Positions 16,710-24,618 of a stretch of 64,000 nucleotides of DNA are shown in pieces; position 1 is the first letter of the stretch, and each line of letters begins with the position of its first letter. The stretch comes from Amycolatopsis sp. FBCC-B4732 (GTDB lineage Bacteria > Actinomycetota > Actinomycetes > Mycobacteriales > Pseudonocardiaceae), in assembly GCF_023008405.1 (NCBI RefSeq), contig NZ_CP095376.1, positions 4,612,001-4,676,000 of the forward strand. Direction: 5' to 3'. A model generated the notes under the pieces. That model did not search any database. It had not been told where the DNA came from and saw nothing but the letters and a program-made list of their open reading frames with translations. Position numbers and translations under genes: made by a program.

Positions 16710-18115
16710 GCCGGGTCCGCTCGTGGCTCACCGGGCTGCGCTTCCGGCTGGTCGCCGCCTTCGCGGTGATCATGATCCTCGGCGCCACCGCCGCGGCCGG
16801 CGCCAGCTACGTCTCCGCGCGCACCGCCATCCTCGGCGGCATCCAGGACCAGACGATGCTGAAGCTGCGCGACCAGATCACCGCGTACCTGCCGACCGTG
16901 TCGCTGCCGCCGACGCAGGGCACGCTCGACGCCTTCGCGACGGCACTGAAGTCGAGCGGCGCCCTCGTCGTCTACCACGACCTGCACTCGACCTCGAGCA
17001 TCGACTACGAGAGCGTGCCCGGCGAGCTGCGCGAGGCGGTCGCGCACAGCACGTACATCCAGTTCCAGCGCGTCGACCTCCACGGCTTCCCGTTCTTCTT
17101 CGTCGGGATCCCGGTGCAGACCGGGCAGAACGGCGGTGAGCCGAGCGGGCTCGAGGTCTACGCGATGGTTTCGCTCGGCCAGCAGCAGGAGGCGATCGAC
17201 GACCTGGCCACCAAGGCGTGGACGTACTCCGTGCTGGCGCTGCCGGTCGCGGTGGCGGTGGCCTTGCTGGCGGCGAGGCAGGTGCTGCGGCCGGTGCGCG
17301 CGCTGAACACCGCGGCCAGCCAGCTGGGCCGGGGACGGCTGGACGTGCGGTTGCGCACCACGGGGTCCGACGAGCTGGCCCAGCTGGTCACCACGTTCAA
17401 CAACACGGCGGCGGAGCTCCAGCGCACGGTCGGCACGCTGCAGGCGATGGAAGCGGACGCGCGCCGGTTCGTCGCCGACGTCTCGCACGAGCTGCGCACG
17501 CCGCTGGCCGCGATGAACGCGGTCACCGACGTCCTCGACGAGGACGCCGGCCAGCTGCCGGCGGACACCGCGGTCGCGGCGCGGCTGGTGTCGGCGGAGA
17601 CCAAGCGGCTGACGCGGCTGGTGCAGGACCTGATCGAGATCTCGCGGTTCGACGCCGGGCGCGCCGAACTGCGGCGTGAACAGCTGGACGTCGCCTCGGC
17701 GGTCGCCGACAGCCTCGACGCGCGCGGCTGGGAAGCAGGCGAAGACCTCGTCGTCGACCTCCCGGTGGGCGTCACGGCTTCGCTCGACCGGCGGCGGCTC
17801 GACATCGTCGTGGCGAACCTGGTCGGCAACGCGGTGCGCCACGGCGCGCCGCCGGTGGAGGTGGCCCTGCGGGCCGAGCGCGGGGACGTCGTGCTGACCG
17901 TGACCGACCACGGTCCGGGCATCCCGGACGCGGTCCTGCCCGCGGTGTTCGACCGGTTCACCAAGGCCGACACCGCTCGCGCGCGGTCCGAGGGCAGCGG
18001 GCTCGGGCTGTCCATCGCGCGGGAGAACGCGCGGCTGCACGGCGGTGACATCACCGCGGCCAACACCGGTTCCGGCGCCCGATTCGAGCTGCGGCTGCCG
18101 CGGGAGGCGTGGTGA
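16706..18115 (+). CDS. Sensor histidine kinase
   Basis: Membrane sensor kinase of 469 residues. First membrane helix about 13-35, then an extracytoplasmic sensor region of ~135 residues, second membrane helix about 172-195, HAMP (RPVRALNTAASQLGRGRLDV), DHp helix with VSHELRTPLAAMN (phospho-His about 261), and ATPase boxes NLVGNAVRHG (N), DHGPGIPD (G1) and GSGLGLSIA (G2). It phosphorylates the response regulator encoded just before, with overlapping start/stop (GTGA). CseC-like in order and size. The signal is unknown; the downstream lipoprotein may modulate it, as CseA does for CseC (inference). Confidence 0.93.
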   Translation: MSRVRSWLTGLRFRLVAAFAVIMILGATAAAGASYVSARTAILGGIQDQTMLKLRDQITAYLPTVSLPPTQGTLDAFATALKSSGALVVYHDLHSTSSIDYESVPGELREAVAHSTYIQFQRVDLHGFPFFFVGIPVQTGQNGGEPSGLEVYAMVSLGQQQEAIDDLATKAWTYSVLALPVAVAVALLAARQVLRPVRALNTAASQLGRGRLDVRLRTTGSDELAQLVTTFNNTAAELQRTVGTLQAMEADARRFVADVSHELRTPLAAMNAVTDVLDEDAGQLPADTAVAARLVSAETKRLTRLVQDLIEISRFDAGRAELRREQLDVASAVADSLDARGWEAGEDLVVDLPVGVTASLDRRRLDIVVANLVGNAVRHGAPPVEVALRAERGDVVLTVTDHGPGIPDAVLPAVFDRFTKADTARARSEGSGLGLSIARENARLHGGDITAANTGSGARFELRLPREAW

Positions 18116-18603
18116 AGAAGCTCCTCGTCCTGGCGGTGCTGCTGCTGCTGGTGAGCGCGTGCGGGGTCAAGCCGACCCCGGTGATCGGCGCCGGCCCGGC
18201 GCCGACGTTGCGCAACCCGGTGGGCAGCGGGCGCGGCACCGAGGTGATCCTCTACTTCGTCCTCGACGGACGGCTCACCCCGGTGACGCGCCCGATCACC
18301 AGCACGGTGGGCCCCACCACGACGCTGTCGCTGCTGCTGGGCGGCCCGTCCTACGCCGAATCGGCCGACGGCTACGTGACGATGCTGCCGAGGGGCGGCG
18401 GGCAGGTCAGCCTGTCCCTCGAAGCACCCGCGACGATCACGGTGCCCTTCGCGGTGGAGCAGCTCAACCCGACCGCGGTCAGCCAGCTGGTCTGCACGAC
18501 GTTCGCGGCGCTGGCCGCCGAGGGGCGATTCGTCCTGGCGAGCACCGTCGTCCTCGCCGGGACCGACACTAAGCTGCCGCCGCAGAGCTGCCAGGCGTTC
18601 TGA
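18112..18603 (+). CDS. Secreted lipoprotein of the two-component operon
   Basis: Predicted lipoprotein of 163 residues. N-terminus VKKLLVLAVLLLLVSACG has a positively charged start, hydrophobic core and a lipobox ending in Cys17 (LVSAC). The mature part, GTEVILYFVLDGRLTPVTRP...LSLLLGGPSYAE, resembles GerMN-like domains (as in LpqB), which sit next to sensor kinases. Start: two GTG codons, 18109 and 18112; the second gives a four-base overlap with the kinase stop. Likely tethered outside the membrane where it could tune the kinase's sensing. Confidence 0.82.
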   Translation: MKKLLVLAVLLLLVSACGVKPTPVIGAGPAPTLRNPVGSGRGTEVILYFVLDGRLTPVTRPITSTVGPTTTLSLLLGGPSYAESADGYVTMLPRGGGQVSLSLEAPATITVPFAVEQLNPTAVSQLVCTTFAALAAEGRFVLASTVVLAGTDTKLPPQSCQAF

Positions 18604-18619
18604 CCCGGCCTCGGCTTCC

Positions 18620-19210
18620 TCATCCGGGGTAGGGGCGCGCCGCCCTCGCTTCGGTCAGCGACCGGGCCCACCACGCCAGCTGGTCCAGCATCGCTTTCGC
18701 CGCGACCCCCGCCGCTTCGTCCGTCGGTACCCCGTCCGGGCCGAAGCGGGCGTGGGCGCCGTGGAAGCTGACCGTCTCGCGGATCGTCACGGCGTGGAGC
18801 TCGGCGAAGACCGCGCGCAGGTGCTCGACCGCGCGCAGCCCGCCCGAAATCCCGCCGTAGGACACGAACGCGACCGGCTTGGCGCGCCATTCGTCGCGGT
18901 GCCAGTCGATCGCGTTCTTGAGTGAGGCCGGATAGCTGTGGTTGTACTCCGGGGTCACCACCACGAACGCGTCCGCCGCGGCGAGGCGCGAGGTCACCTT
19001 CCCGAGCTCCGCCACCACCGACGGTGACGGCGCCGACCCGAACGCGGGCATCGCCAGCGGCAGGTCGGGCTCGGCCAGGTCGACGACGTCGACGTCGAAG
19101 CCGCCGCTGGCCCCCGCGACGGTGGACAGCCAGTCCGCCACCACCGGGCCGAACCGTCCTTCCCGGACACTTCCCACGATCACCGCGACCTGCACGGGTG
19201 CTTCGGACAC
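18620..19210 (-). CDS. NADPH-dependent FMN reductase family protein
   Basis: Flavodoxin-like reductase of 196 residues: VAVIVGSVREGRFG (phosphate-binding loop), VVDLAEPDLP, VVVTPEYNHSYPASLKNAIDW (the strongly conserved YNHSxPxxLKNAID segment) and VAFVSYGGISGGLRA. Members such as ChrR/YieF and azoreductases reduce quinones, chromate or flavins with NADPH and limit redox cycling. Start GTG 19210 follows GGAGGAAAG. It diverges from soxR and its promoter contains a SoxR-type palindrome, so it is very probably a member of the redox-cycling-drug response, as are SoxR targets in Streptomyces and Pseudomonas. Confidence 0.9.
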   Translation of the reverse strand: MSEAPVQVAVIVGSVREGRFGPVVADWLSTVAGASGGFDVDVVDLAEPDLPLAMPAFGSAPSPSVVAELGKVTSRLAAADAFVVVTPEYNHSYPASLKNAIDWHRDEWRAKPVAFVSYGGISGGLRAVEHLRAVFAELHAVTIRETVSFHGAHARFGPDGVPTDEAAGVAAKAMLDQLAWWARSLTEARAARPYPG

Positions 19211-19251
19211 GCTTTCCTCCTTGCCACTGCGGCGTTGTCGCCGTCCGGGCC

Positions 19252-19282
19252 AGGATGGGACTTCAAGCTCGCTTGAAGTCAA
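19252..19282 (-). promoter_or_regulatory. SoxR-type promoter/operator of FMN reductase
   Basis: On the minus strand: -35 TTGACT (19282-19277), a 19-base spacer, -10 CATCCT (19257-19252). The spacer holds GACTTCAAGC-GA-GCTTGAAGTC (palindrome at 19259-19280, two-base centre). MerR-family regulators activate exactly this kind of overlong 19-20 base spacer, and the half-site resembles the CCTCAAG of known SoxR operators. The -10 is weak, which also fits activator dependence. Confidence 0.8.
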
Positions 19283-19300
19283 GCGCGCGGCTGTGGTTGC

Positions 19301-19780
19301 ATGACCGGCATGGTGAACGCGACGCTGCCCGAATTGACGGTCGGCGAACTTTCCCGGCGCAGCGGGGTACCCGCGTCGGCCTTGCGGTTCTACGAAGACG
19401 AAGGGCTGATCCGCAGCCGCCGGACCGCCGGGAACCAGCGGCGGTACTGCCGGGATGCCTTGCGGCGGGTGACGTTCATCCGGATGTCGCAGCGGGTGGG
19501 CATGCCGCTGTCCGCCATCCGGGAAGTGCTGGCGCTGCTGCCCGACGACCGCACGCCCACGCGCGCCGACTGGGCGCGGATCTCCCAGTGCTGGAAGGAA
19601 GACCTGAACGCGCGGATCCGCCAGATGGAACAGCTGCGCGACGACCTGAGCGACTGCATCGGCTGCGGCTGCATGTCACTGGCCAAGTGCCGGCTGGCCA
19701 ACCCGGGCGACCGGCTCGGCGCCGACGGCCCGGGGCCGCAGCGCCTCGCCGATCACCGCGGGGACGGCTACGAAGATTGA
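19301..19780 (+). CDS. soxR: SoxR-type redox-sensing MerR regulator
   Basis: MerR-family activator of 159 residues. N-terminal winged helix VGELSRRSGVPASALRFYEDEGLI, dimerisation helix, then the [2Fe-2S] ligand set CX2CXCX5C (Cys119, 122, 124, 130 in CIGCGCMSLAKC), which identifies SoxR. Oxidation of the cluster by redox-active compounds switches on target promoters. Start ATG 19301 (an in-frame ATG at 19310 also exists). The palindrome in the intergenic region serves the divergent reductase gene and perhaps autoregulation. C-terminal tail is somewhat longer than in E. coli SoxR. Its 3' end overlaps DinB by 13 bases. Confidence 0.95.
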   Translation: MTGMVNATLPELTVGELSRRSGVPASALRFYEDEGLIRSRRTAGNQRRYCRDALRRVTFIRMSQRVGMPLSAIREVLALLPDDRTPTRADWARISQCWKEDLNARIRQMEQLRDDLSDCIGCGCMSLAKCRLANPGDRLGADGPGPQRLADHRGDGYED

Positions 19781-20283
19781 CGTTCGAGCACGCCTCGCAG
19801 GAACATCGCCTGGCCGGCGTGCTGGATGTCGTCGTCGAGGACGCTGATCAGGCGCACGCCCAGCGTGACCGGCGGGTCCCACGCCTCGTCGACGACCCGG
19901 TCGAGCGCCTCGGCGTCGAGGCCGGTCACGTACCGGATGGTCTGCTCGTGCACGGCGTCGTAGTAACCGGTGAGCAGGTCCGGCTTGTCGACGCGGACCG
20001 CCTCGACGTCGGCGGGGCGGTGACCGTAGCCGGTGTCGCCCGCCGGGAACGGGAGTCCGAAGCGCGACAGCCAGTCCTGGCCGGTCCACACCTGCTCCGT
20101 GCCCGCCACGTCGGCGACGTGGTCGTCCTGGACCCGGGTCAGGTGCCAGACCAGCCAGGCGATCGAGTTGGCCTCGTCGTCCAGCCGGGCCCCGAGCCGG
20201 TCGGCGGCGAGTCCTTCGACCGCCGCGTGCACCGTGCCCTGGACCCGGCTGAACCCGTCGACGAGCAGATCGGCCACGTTCAT
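19768..20283 (-). CDS. DinB-family protein (DUF664-type)
   Basis: Four-helix-bundle protein of 171 residues of the DinB/DUF664 group, many of which are metal-dependent thiol (mycothiol or bacillithiol) S-transferases or isomerases. Candidate metal ligands: His47 in SIAWLVWHLTRVQDDH, His in YYDAVHEQ, and His in DDDIQHAGQ near the C-terminus. The spacing resembles the 3-His pattern. Start ATG 20283. Neighbours (redox regulator on one side, low-complexity proteins on the other) do not reveal its substrate; detoxification is the usual suggestion for this family. Confidence 0.85.
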   Translation of the reverse strand: MNVADLLVDGFSRVQGTVHAAVEGLAADRLGARLDDEANSIAWLVWHLTRVQDDHVADVAGTEQVWTGQDWLSRFGLPFPAGDTGYGHRPADVEAVRVDKPDLLTGYYDAVHEQTIRYVTGLDAEALDRVVDEAWDPPVTLGVRLISVLDDDIQHAGQAMFLRGVLERQSS

Positions 20284-20306
20284 TCGGCTGCCTCCCGTTG
20301 CTGACG

Positions 20307-20348
20307 CCGTTTGCCGGCGGCTACCCGATCATGCCCGCCGGCAAACGG
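20307..20348 (-). terminator. Hairpin terminator of the paralogous-protein operon
   Basis: Perfect 14-bp stem (CCGTTTGCCGGCGG with its complement) and 14-base loop, starting six bases beyond the stop codon of the gene ending at 20355 on the minus strand. No clear U-run, as often in actinomycetes. It also separates that operon from the DinB promoter. Confidence 0.75.
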
Positions 20349-20354
20349 TTCCCG

Positions 20355-20924
20355 CTAGCGCGGCAGCAACTGGTCGAAGAACGAGCGGTAGCGCCGCAGC
20401 GCGATCCGCAGCTCCTCGGTGGCCGGCTCGCCCTGCTGCCACTGGCTTTCCAGCTCGCTCTTGTGCTCGGCGAACGTGGTGGCCAGCGCGCTGATCACGG
20501 CGGCGACGAGTTCGTCGGCCTGGTGGACGGCCTGCTTCGGGTCGTCGACGAAGCCGGTCTGGACGTTCTGCCAGCGGTCGCGGAAGCCGGTGACCTTCTC
20601 CTCGTCGATCAACGGCGGCGTCTCGACGTCCCCGCCCGATTCGGCGGGCTTGGGGTCCGAGGCCGGACCAGCTGTGTCGGAGCCGGCCGACGCCGAAGCC
20701 AGGTCGGCGGTGCTCAGGCTGTGGTCCTGGCCGGTGCCCGGCTCGCGGAAGTCGGCGTGCTCCCGGTCGGAGGCGTCGTCGCGGGACAAGTCGTCGCGGG
20801 ACAGTTCGTCACCGGACAGTTCGTCACCGGACAGTTCGTCGTGGGACGTGCCGTCGTGCGCGAGGTCCTCGCGGCCGAGGTCGTCGTCCCGGTCGGTGCT
20901 GTGCCGCGTCAGGTGCTCGGTCAT
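20355..20924 (-). CDS. Low-complexity acidic protein, paralogue of upstream gene
   Basis: Protein of 189 residues, function not recognised. The N-terminal half is very acidic and repetitive: short units DELSG / DDLSR, and several RDDD/RED blocks; no membrane segment. The C-terminal half is an ordered helical region with FVDDPKQAVHQADELVAAVI and ALRRYRSFFDQLLP. The same two segments occur in the next gene upstream (FVDQPSAAVTEADRLLVALM and AMVRYRTVFEDLL), so the pair arose by duplication. Start ATG 20924 after CGGAGGACG. It is only two bases from the end of the upstream gene (20927), so one operon with a terminator after it. Confidence 0.75.
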   Translation of the reverse strand: MTEHLTRHSTDRDDDLGREDLAHDGTSHDELSGDELSGDELSRDDLSRDDASDREHADFREPGTGQDHSLSTADLASASAGSDTAGPASDPKPAESGGDVETPPLIDEEKVTGFRDRWQNVQTGFVDDPKQAVHQADELVAAVISALATTFAEHKSELESQWQQGEPATEELRIALRRYRSFFDQLLPR

Positions 20925-20926
20925 GG

Positions 20927-21640
20927 TCAGCGTCCTCCGTTCCACTCGGTCCGCGGCTGCGCGGACGCTTGGTGCTCGTGCTGGTCGGTGTCACGACGGC
21001 CGTCGCGGTCGCGATCGGCGTCGTCGTCGCGGTCGTGCTGGTGACCGTTCCGGCGGTCGTGGTGGTCACGGTCGTGGTCACGGCCGTGGTCGTGGTCGTG
21101 GCGCTCGTCGTCGGCGCCGTCGGTCAGCAGGTCCTCGAAGACGGTCCGGTAGCGGACCATCGCGTCGCGCAGGTCCTCTGTGGACGCTCCGTCACGCTTC
21201 TGCTGCGTGGTGTGCGCGGCCCGGTAGTGCTCCAGGGTCTTGGCGTGGCGCACGGAAAGATCGGAGACCTGCTGCTCGTACCCCTCGGTCGGGTAGCCGC
21301 GTTCGGCCATCAGCGCGACGAGAAGCCGGTCCGCCTCGGTGACCGCCGCGGACGGCTGGTCGACGAACTTTTCCTGCACCTGCGCCCATTCCCGGGCGTA
21401 GCGCTCCCGTGCCGTGGCCGACAGCGGGCGGATGTCGAGCTCCTTGTGCCGGCGTTCCCGCTCGGCGAGTTCGCGTTGTGCGGCCCGCGGGTTGTCGCTC
21501 TCCTCCACGGCGCGGTCGTACTCCGGACCGAACCGCTGCTGCAGCCGTTTTCGCTGCATCTCTTGTGTCACAAGCCAGATCACGGCGCCGAGCACGGCAA
21601 GGGCCACGACGACGATCACGACGATCAGCCAGGTGGGCAT
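20927..21640 (-). CDS. Membrane-anchored helical protein with His/Asp-rich tail
   Basis: Protein of 237 residues. One N-terminal membrane helix (about 4-25, WLIVVIVVVALAVLGAVIWL), then a charged helical domain with FVDQPSAAVTEADRLLVALM and AMVRYRTVFEDLL, then a tail from about residue 178 made almost wholly of His, Asp and Arg (HDHDHGRDHDRDHHDRR and similar). The ordered domain is paralogous to the downstream gene. The histidine-rich tail could bind divalent metals or be a disordered linker; nothing in the neighbourhood decides. A gene for an SDR reads away on the other side. Confidence 0.75.
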   Translation of the reverse strand: MPTWLIVVIVVVALAVLGAVIWLVTQEMQRKRLQQRFGPEYDRAVEESDNPRAAQRELAERERRHKELDIRPLSATARERYAREWAQVQEKFVDQPSAAVTEADRLLVALMAERGYPTEGYEQQVSDLSVRHAKTLEHYRAAHTTQQKRDGASTEDLRDAMVRYRTVFEDLLTDGADDERHDHDHGRDHDRDHHDRRNGHQHDRDDDADRDRDGRRDTDQHEHQASAQPRTEWNGGR

Positions 21641-21863
21641 CGAACAACTCCTTCGCGAATGTCGCCCCCGATGGGACCCGTGTGCCCGGAACCCGGCTGC
21701 CGAAAACCATTGTCACGCGCGATTCGGCCGACCGGCGGCGCCAATGCCGCCGGATGCCGCGATAACGCCGATAACAACCGGGCACTAGCGTCGCTACCCA
21801 CCTCGTGGTATCGTCGATAACAGTGAGACGGAACCAGTGTTACCGATCAGGAAGAGGACAGCG

Positions 21864-22604
21864 ATGAGCACCACCGAACCCCGCGTCGCGATCGTCACCG
21901 GCGGCTCCCGCGGCATCGGCCGCCAGGTCGCCGAGCGGCTGGCCGCCGACGGCATGGCCGTCGTCGTCAACTACGCCGGCAACGAGAAGGAGGCGCGGGC
22001 CGCCGTCGACGCCATCACCGGCCGCGGCGGGCAGGCCATCGCCGTCCGGGCCGACGTCGCCGAGCCCGCCCAGGTCGCGGAGCTGTTCGACACCGCGGAA
22101 CGCACCTACGGCGGCGTCGACGTCGTCGCGCACCTGGCCGGGGTGATGACCGCGCCGACGCCGATCGCGGACACCGACTTCGAGGTCCTCGACCGGGTGC
22201 ACCGCACCAACATCCGCGGCACGTTCGCGGTGGCCCAGCAGGCCGCGAAGCGGGTGCGCGACGGCGGCGCCGTGATCACCACCTCGACGTCCGTGCTCGG
22301 CCTGAACCTGCCCGGTTACGGCATCTACAACGCGACCAAGGGCGCGGTCGAGGCGATCACCATGATCCTGGCCCGCGAGCTGCGCGGGCGCGACATCACC
22401 GTCAACACCGTGGCGCCGGGCCCGACCGCGACCGCGCTGTTCCTCGACGGCAAGGACGAGGAGACGGTCGAGCGGATGGCCAAGCAGCCGCCGCTGGAGC
22501 GGCTCGGCCAGCCCGAAGACATCGCCGAGGTCGTCGCGTTCCTCGCCGGCCCGGCCCGCTGGGTCAACGGCCAGGTGCTGCGCGCCAACGGCGGCATCGT
22601 CTGA
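21864..22604 (+). CDS. SDR-family oxidoreductase (classical, glucose/3-oxoacyl type)
   Basis: Short-chain dehydrogenase of 246 residues. Cofactor motif TGGSRGIG (about 14-21), NADP-type Asn39-Tyr region VVNYAGNE, DVAEP, HLAGVM (NAG equivalent), catalytic Ser in TTSTSVLG and YGIYNATK (YxxxK). The order matches 3-oxoacyl-ACP reductase-like and glucose-dehydrogenase-like SDRs. It converts a ketone and alcohol with NAD(P)(H); substrate not deducible. Start ATG 21864 with GAAGAGGA ahead. A second SDR begins 35 bases after it, so they are probably co-transcribed. Confidence 0.92.
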   Translation: MSTTEPRVAIVTGGSRGIGRQVAERLAADGMAVVVNYAGNEKEARAAVDAITGRGGQAIAVRADVAEPAQVAELFDTAERTYGGVDVVAHLAGVMTAPTPIADTDFEVLDRVHRTNIRGTFAVAQQAAKRVRDGGAVITTSTSVLGLNLPGYGIYNATKGAVEAITMILARELRGRDITVNTVAPGPTATALFLDGKDEETVERMAKQPPLERLGQPEDIAEVVAFLAGPARWVNGQVLRANGGIV

Positions 22605-22638
22605 GCACCCCTCCCCCTCCGAACGCGAAGGAAAGCCC

Positions 22639-23526
22639 ATGATCATCGTCGTCACCGGCGCCTCCAGCGGGATCGGCGCCCTCTCCGCCCGGGCGCTGGC
22701 CCGCGCCGGGCACACCGTCCACGCGGGCATGCGCGACACCGGCGGCCGCAACGCGCCCCAGGCCGAAGCCGCCGCCGCTTACTCCCGGGAGCACGGCGTC
22801 GACCTGCGCACCGTCGAGCTCGACGTGGCCGGCCAGGAGTCGGCGGACGCGGCCATCGCGTCGATCGTCGCCGAGCACGGCCGGCTGGACGTGGTCGTGC
22901 ACAACGCCGGGCACATGGCGCTCGGCCCGGCCGAGGCGTTCACGCCGGAGCAGCTCGCCGAGCTCTACGACACCAACGCGATCGGCACCCAGCGCGTCAA
23001 CCGCGCGGCCCTGCCCCACCTGCGCGCGCAGCGGGACGGGCTCCTGGTGTGGGTGTCGAGCAGCAGCGTCCGCGGCGGCACCCCGCCCTACCTCGCGCCG
23101 TACTTCGCGGCGAAGGCGGCGATGGACAGCCTCGCGGTCAGCTACGCGGGCGAGCTCGCCCGCTTCGGCATCGACACCACGATCGTGGTGCCGGGCGCGT
23201 TCACCGCGGGCACCAACCACTTCCCGCACGCGGGCCACCCGGCCGACGCGGCCGTCGAAGCGGCCTACGAAGAGCGCTACGCCGGCCTGAGCGAGCACGT
23301 CGGCCGCAAGCTGGCCGAGATCACCCCGGCCGACGCGGACGTGGCGAAGGTGGCCGAGGAGCTGGCGCGCGTGGTGGACCTGCCGAAGGGAAAGCGGCCG
23401 TTCCGGGTCCACATCGACCCGGCCGACGACGGCGGTTGGCTGGTCGCGGAGGTCGGCGACCGCATCCGCCAGGAGTTCCTGCGGCGGATCGACCTCGCCG
23501 ACCTGCTCAGCCCGTCCCCCGCGTGA
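22639..23526 (+). CDS. SDR-family oxidoreductase
   Basis: Short-chain dehydrogenase of 295 residues, longer than the classical length. TGASSGIG is the cofactor loop; the downstream NNAG position reads HNAGH; active-site Ser in VSSSSVRGG and YFAAK supplies YxxxK. N-terminus MIIVVTGASS is preceded by GAACGCGAAGGAAAG and a start ATG at 22639. C-terminal half has a long loop rich in charged residues, likely the substrate lid. Together with the preceding SDR it may perform two steps of one pathway (inference from adjacency). Non-coding repeat sequence follows. Confidence 0.9.
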   Translation: MIIVVTGASSGIGALSARALARAGHTVHAGMRDTGGRNAPQAEAAAAYSREHGVDLRTVELDVAGQESADAAIASIVAEHGRLDVVVHNAGHMALGPAEAFTPEQLAELYDTNAIGTQRVNRAALPHLRAQRDGLLVWVSSSSVRGGTPPYLAPYFAAKAAMDSLAVSYAGELARFGIDTTIVVPGAFTAGTNHFPHAGHPADAAVEAAYEERYAGLSEHVGRKLAEITPADADVAKVAEELARVVDLPKGKRPFRVHIDPADDGGWLVAEVGDRIRQEFLRRIDLADLLSPSPA

Positions 23527-24115
23527 CCCGGCCGCGGCTCGACCTCGGCGGCCCGCTCGCCTGAGCCGGGCAGGCGGCGCCATCGCCGGCCCGCTCGCCC
23601 GGACCGGGCGCGGATCGACCTCACCGCCCCGGTCAGGCCATCGCCCGCGTGTACCGGATGCGGCGCGACCTCGGCAGCCCAGCTCGCCCGGACCTCGGCA
23701 GCCCACAGCCCACCCGCCCGGACTCCGCGAAGCAACCTCGCCGCCGGCTTGCCACACCGGGGCGCGGAGCAACCTCGCCGCCCGCTCGCCTGCACTGGGG
23801 CGCGAACCGACCTCATCAGCCCGGCCGCCCGAACCGGGGTCCGGACCGACCGCACCAGCCGGCTCGCCCGAACTCCGGGGTGCGGAGCAACCTCGCCGCC
23901 CGAACCGGGTCCGGACCGACCGCACCAGCCCGGCCGCCTGAACCGGGGCGCGAAGCGACCCCACCAGCGCGCCCGCCCGACCCAGGGTGCGGAGCAACCT
24001 CGCCGCCCGAACCGGTTCCGGACCGACCGCACCAGCCCCGCCCGAACCGGGTCCGGAGCGACCGCACCAGCCCGGCCGCCCGAACCCGGGATGCGAACCG
24101 ACCTCGCCGACCCGC
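23527..24115. repeat. Degenerate direct-repeat spacer (convergent intergenic)
   Basis: About 590 bases between convergent genes, built of imperfect direct repeats. Recurring pieces are GACCGACCGCACCAGCC (for example near 23846, 23917, 24025 and, with one change, 24058) and GCGGAGCAACCTCGCCGCC (near 23776, 23880, 23989). The second half is the most regular. Open frames run across it in several frames, but no ribosome site, conserved domain or codon pattern supports a gene. It resembles the repeat spacers at 6.1 and 56.3 kb in being GC-rich and intergenic, with a different unit. Confidence 0.7.
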
Positions 24116-24550
24116 TCAGCTCGGCCGCGTGAAGCGGGTGACGATCACGTGGTCCTTCGCCGGCCCGCGGACCGCCCACTCCTGCCGCCAGCGCCGCTCG
24201 TCGAGCACCTCGTAACTCCCGCGGTACAGGTCGGCGCGGCAGGGGTGGTCGGTCACCCAATGTCCCGCACGCAGGTCGAGCTCGTGGAAAAACCCGCCGT
24301 GGTCGAAGTGGACGTCGGCCCGGCCGGGCGCGGTGGGCCGGTAGTGCAGGGTGCGCGTGACCGGACCGGTGTAGGTCCCGAGGCGCAGCTCGCCCACCTC
24401 GCGGTAGACGAGGTCGCCGTCTTCCTCGGTGAACGTGGCGGTCCCGGTCACCTCCCCCGCCGGCTCTCCCCCGGCGGTGAGGATTTCGCGGTCCAGCCGC
24501 CACGGGCCGGCGAAATGCGCGGTGAGATCGGGAACCGGCCAGTACTCCAC
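24116..24550 (-). CDS. DUF6314 family protein
   Basis: Protein of 144 residues. Its pattern MEYWPVPDLTAHFAGPWRLDREIL, FFHELDLRAGHWVTDHPC and ADLYRGSYEV matches DUF6314 as I recall it: a small beta-barrel of lipocalin-like build (GPWR near the start is lipocalin-like GxW). Such barrels often bind small hydrophobic ligands or heme; function is unknown. Start ATG 24550; it diverges from recQ over about 70 bases. The repeat-rich spacer follows its stop. Confidence 0.8.
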   Translation of the reverse strand: MEYWPVPDLTAHFAGPWRLDREILTAGGEPAGEVTGTATFTEEDGDLVYREVGELRLGTYTGPVTRTLHYRPTAPGRADVHFDHGGFFHELDLRAGHWVTDHPCRADLYRGSYEVLDERRWRQEWAVRGPAKDHVIVTRFTRPS

Positions 24551-24618
24551 GCGCCCAGTCTGCCACCCCGCGGCGGGCCGGGCCGAAACTGTCGGACCCC
24601 CGCTCTATAGTCGGCCGC

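Noticed and set aside
21700-21863. GATAAC triplet copies and TAACA...TGTTA upstream of the SDR operon as a possible operator
   Set aside because: Arms short and spacing unconvincing; no regulator gene adjacent.
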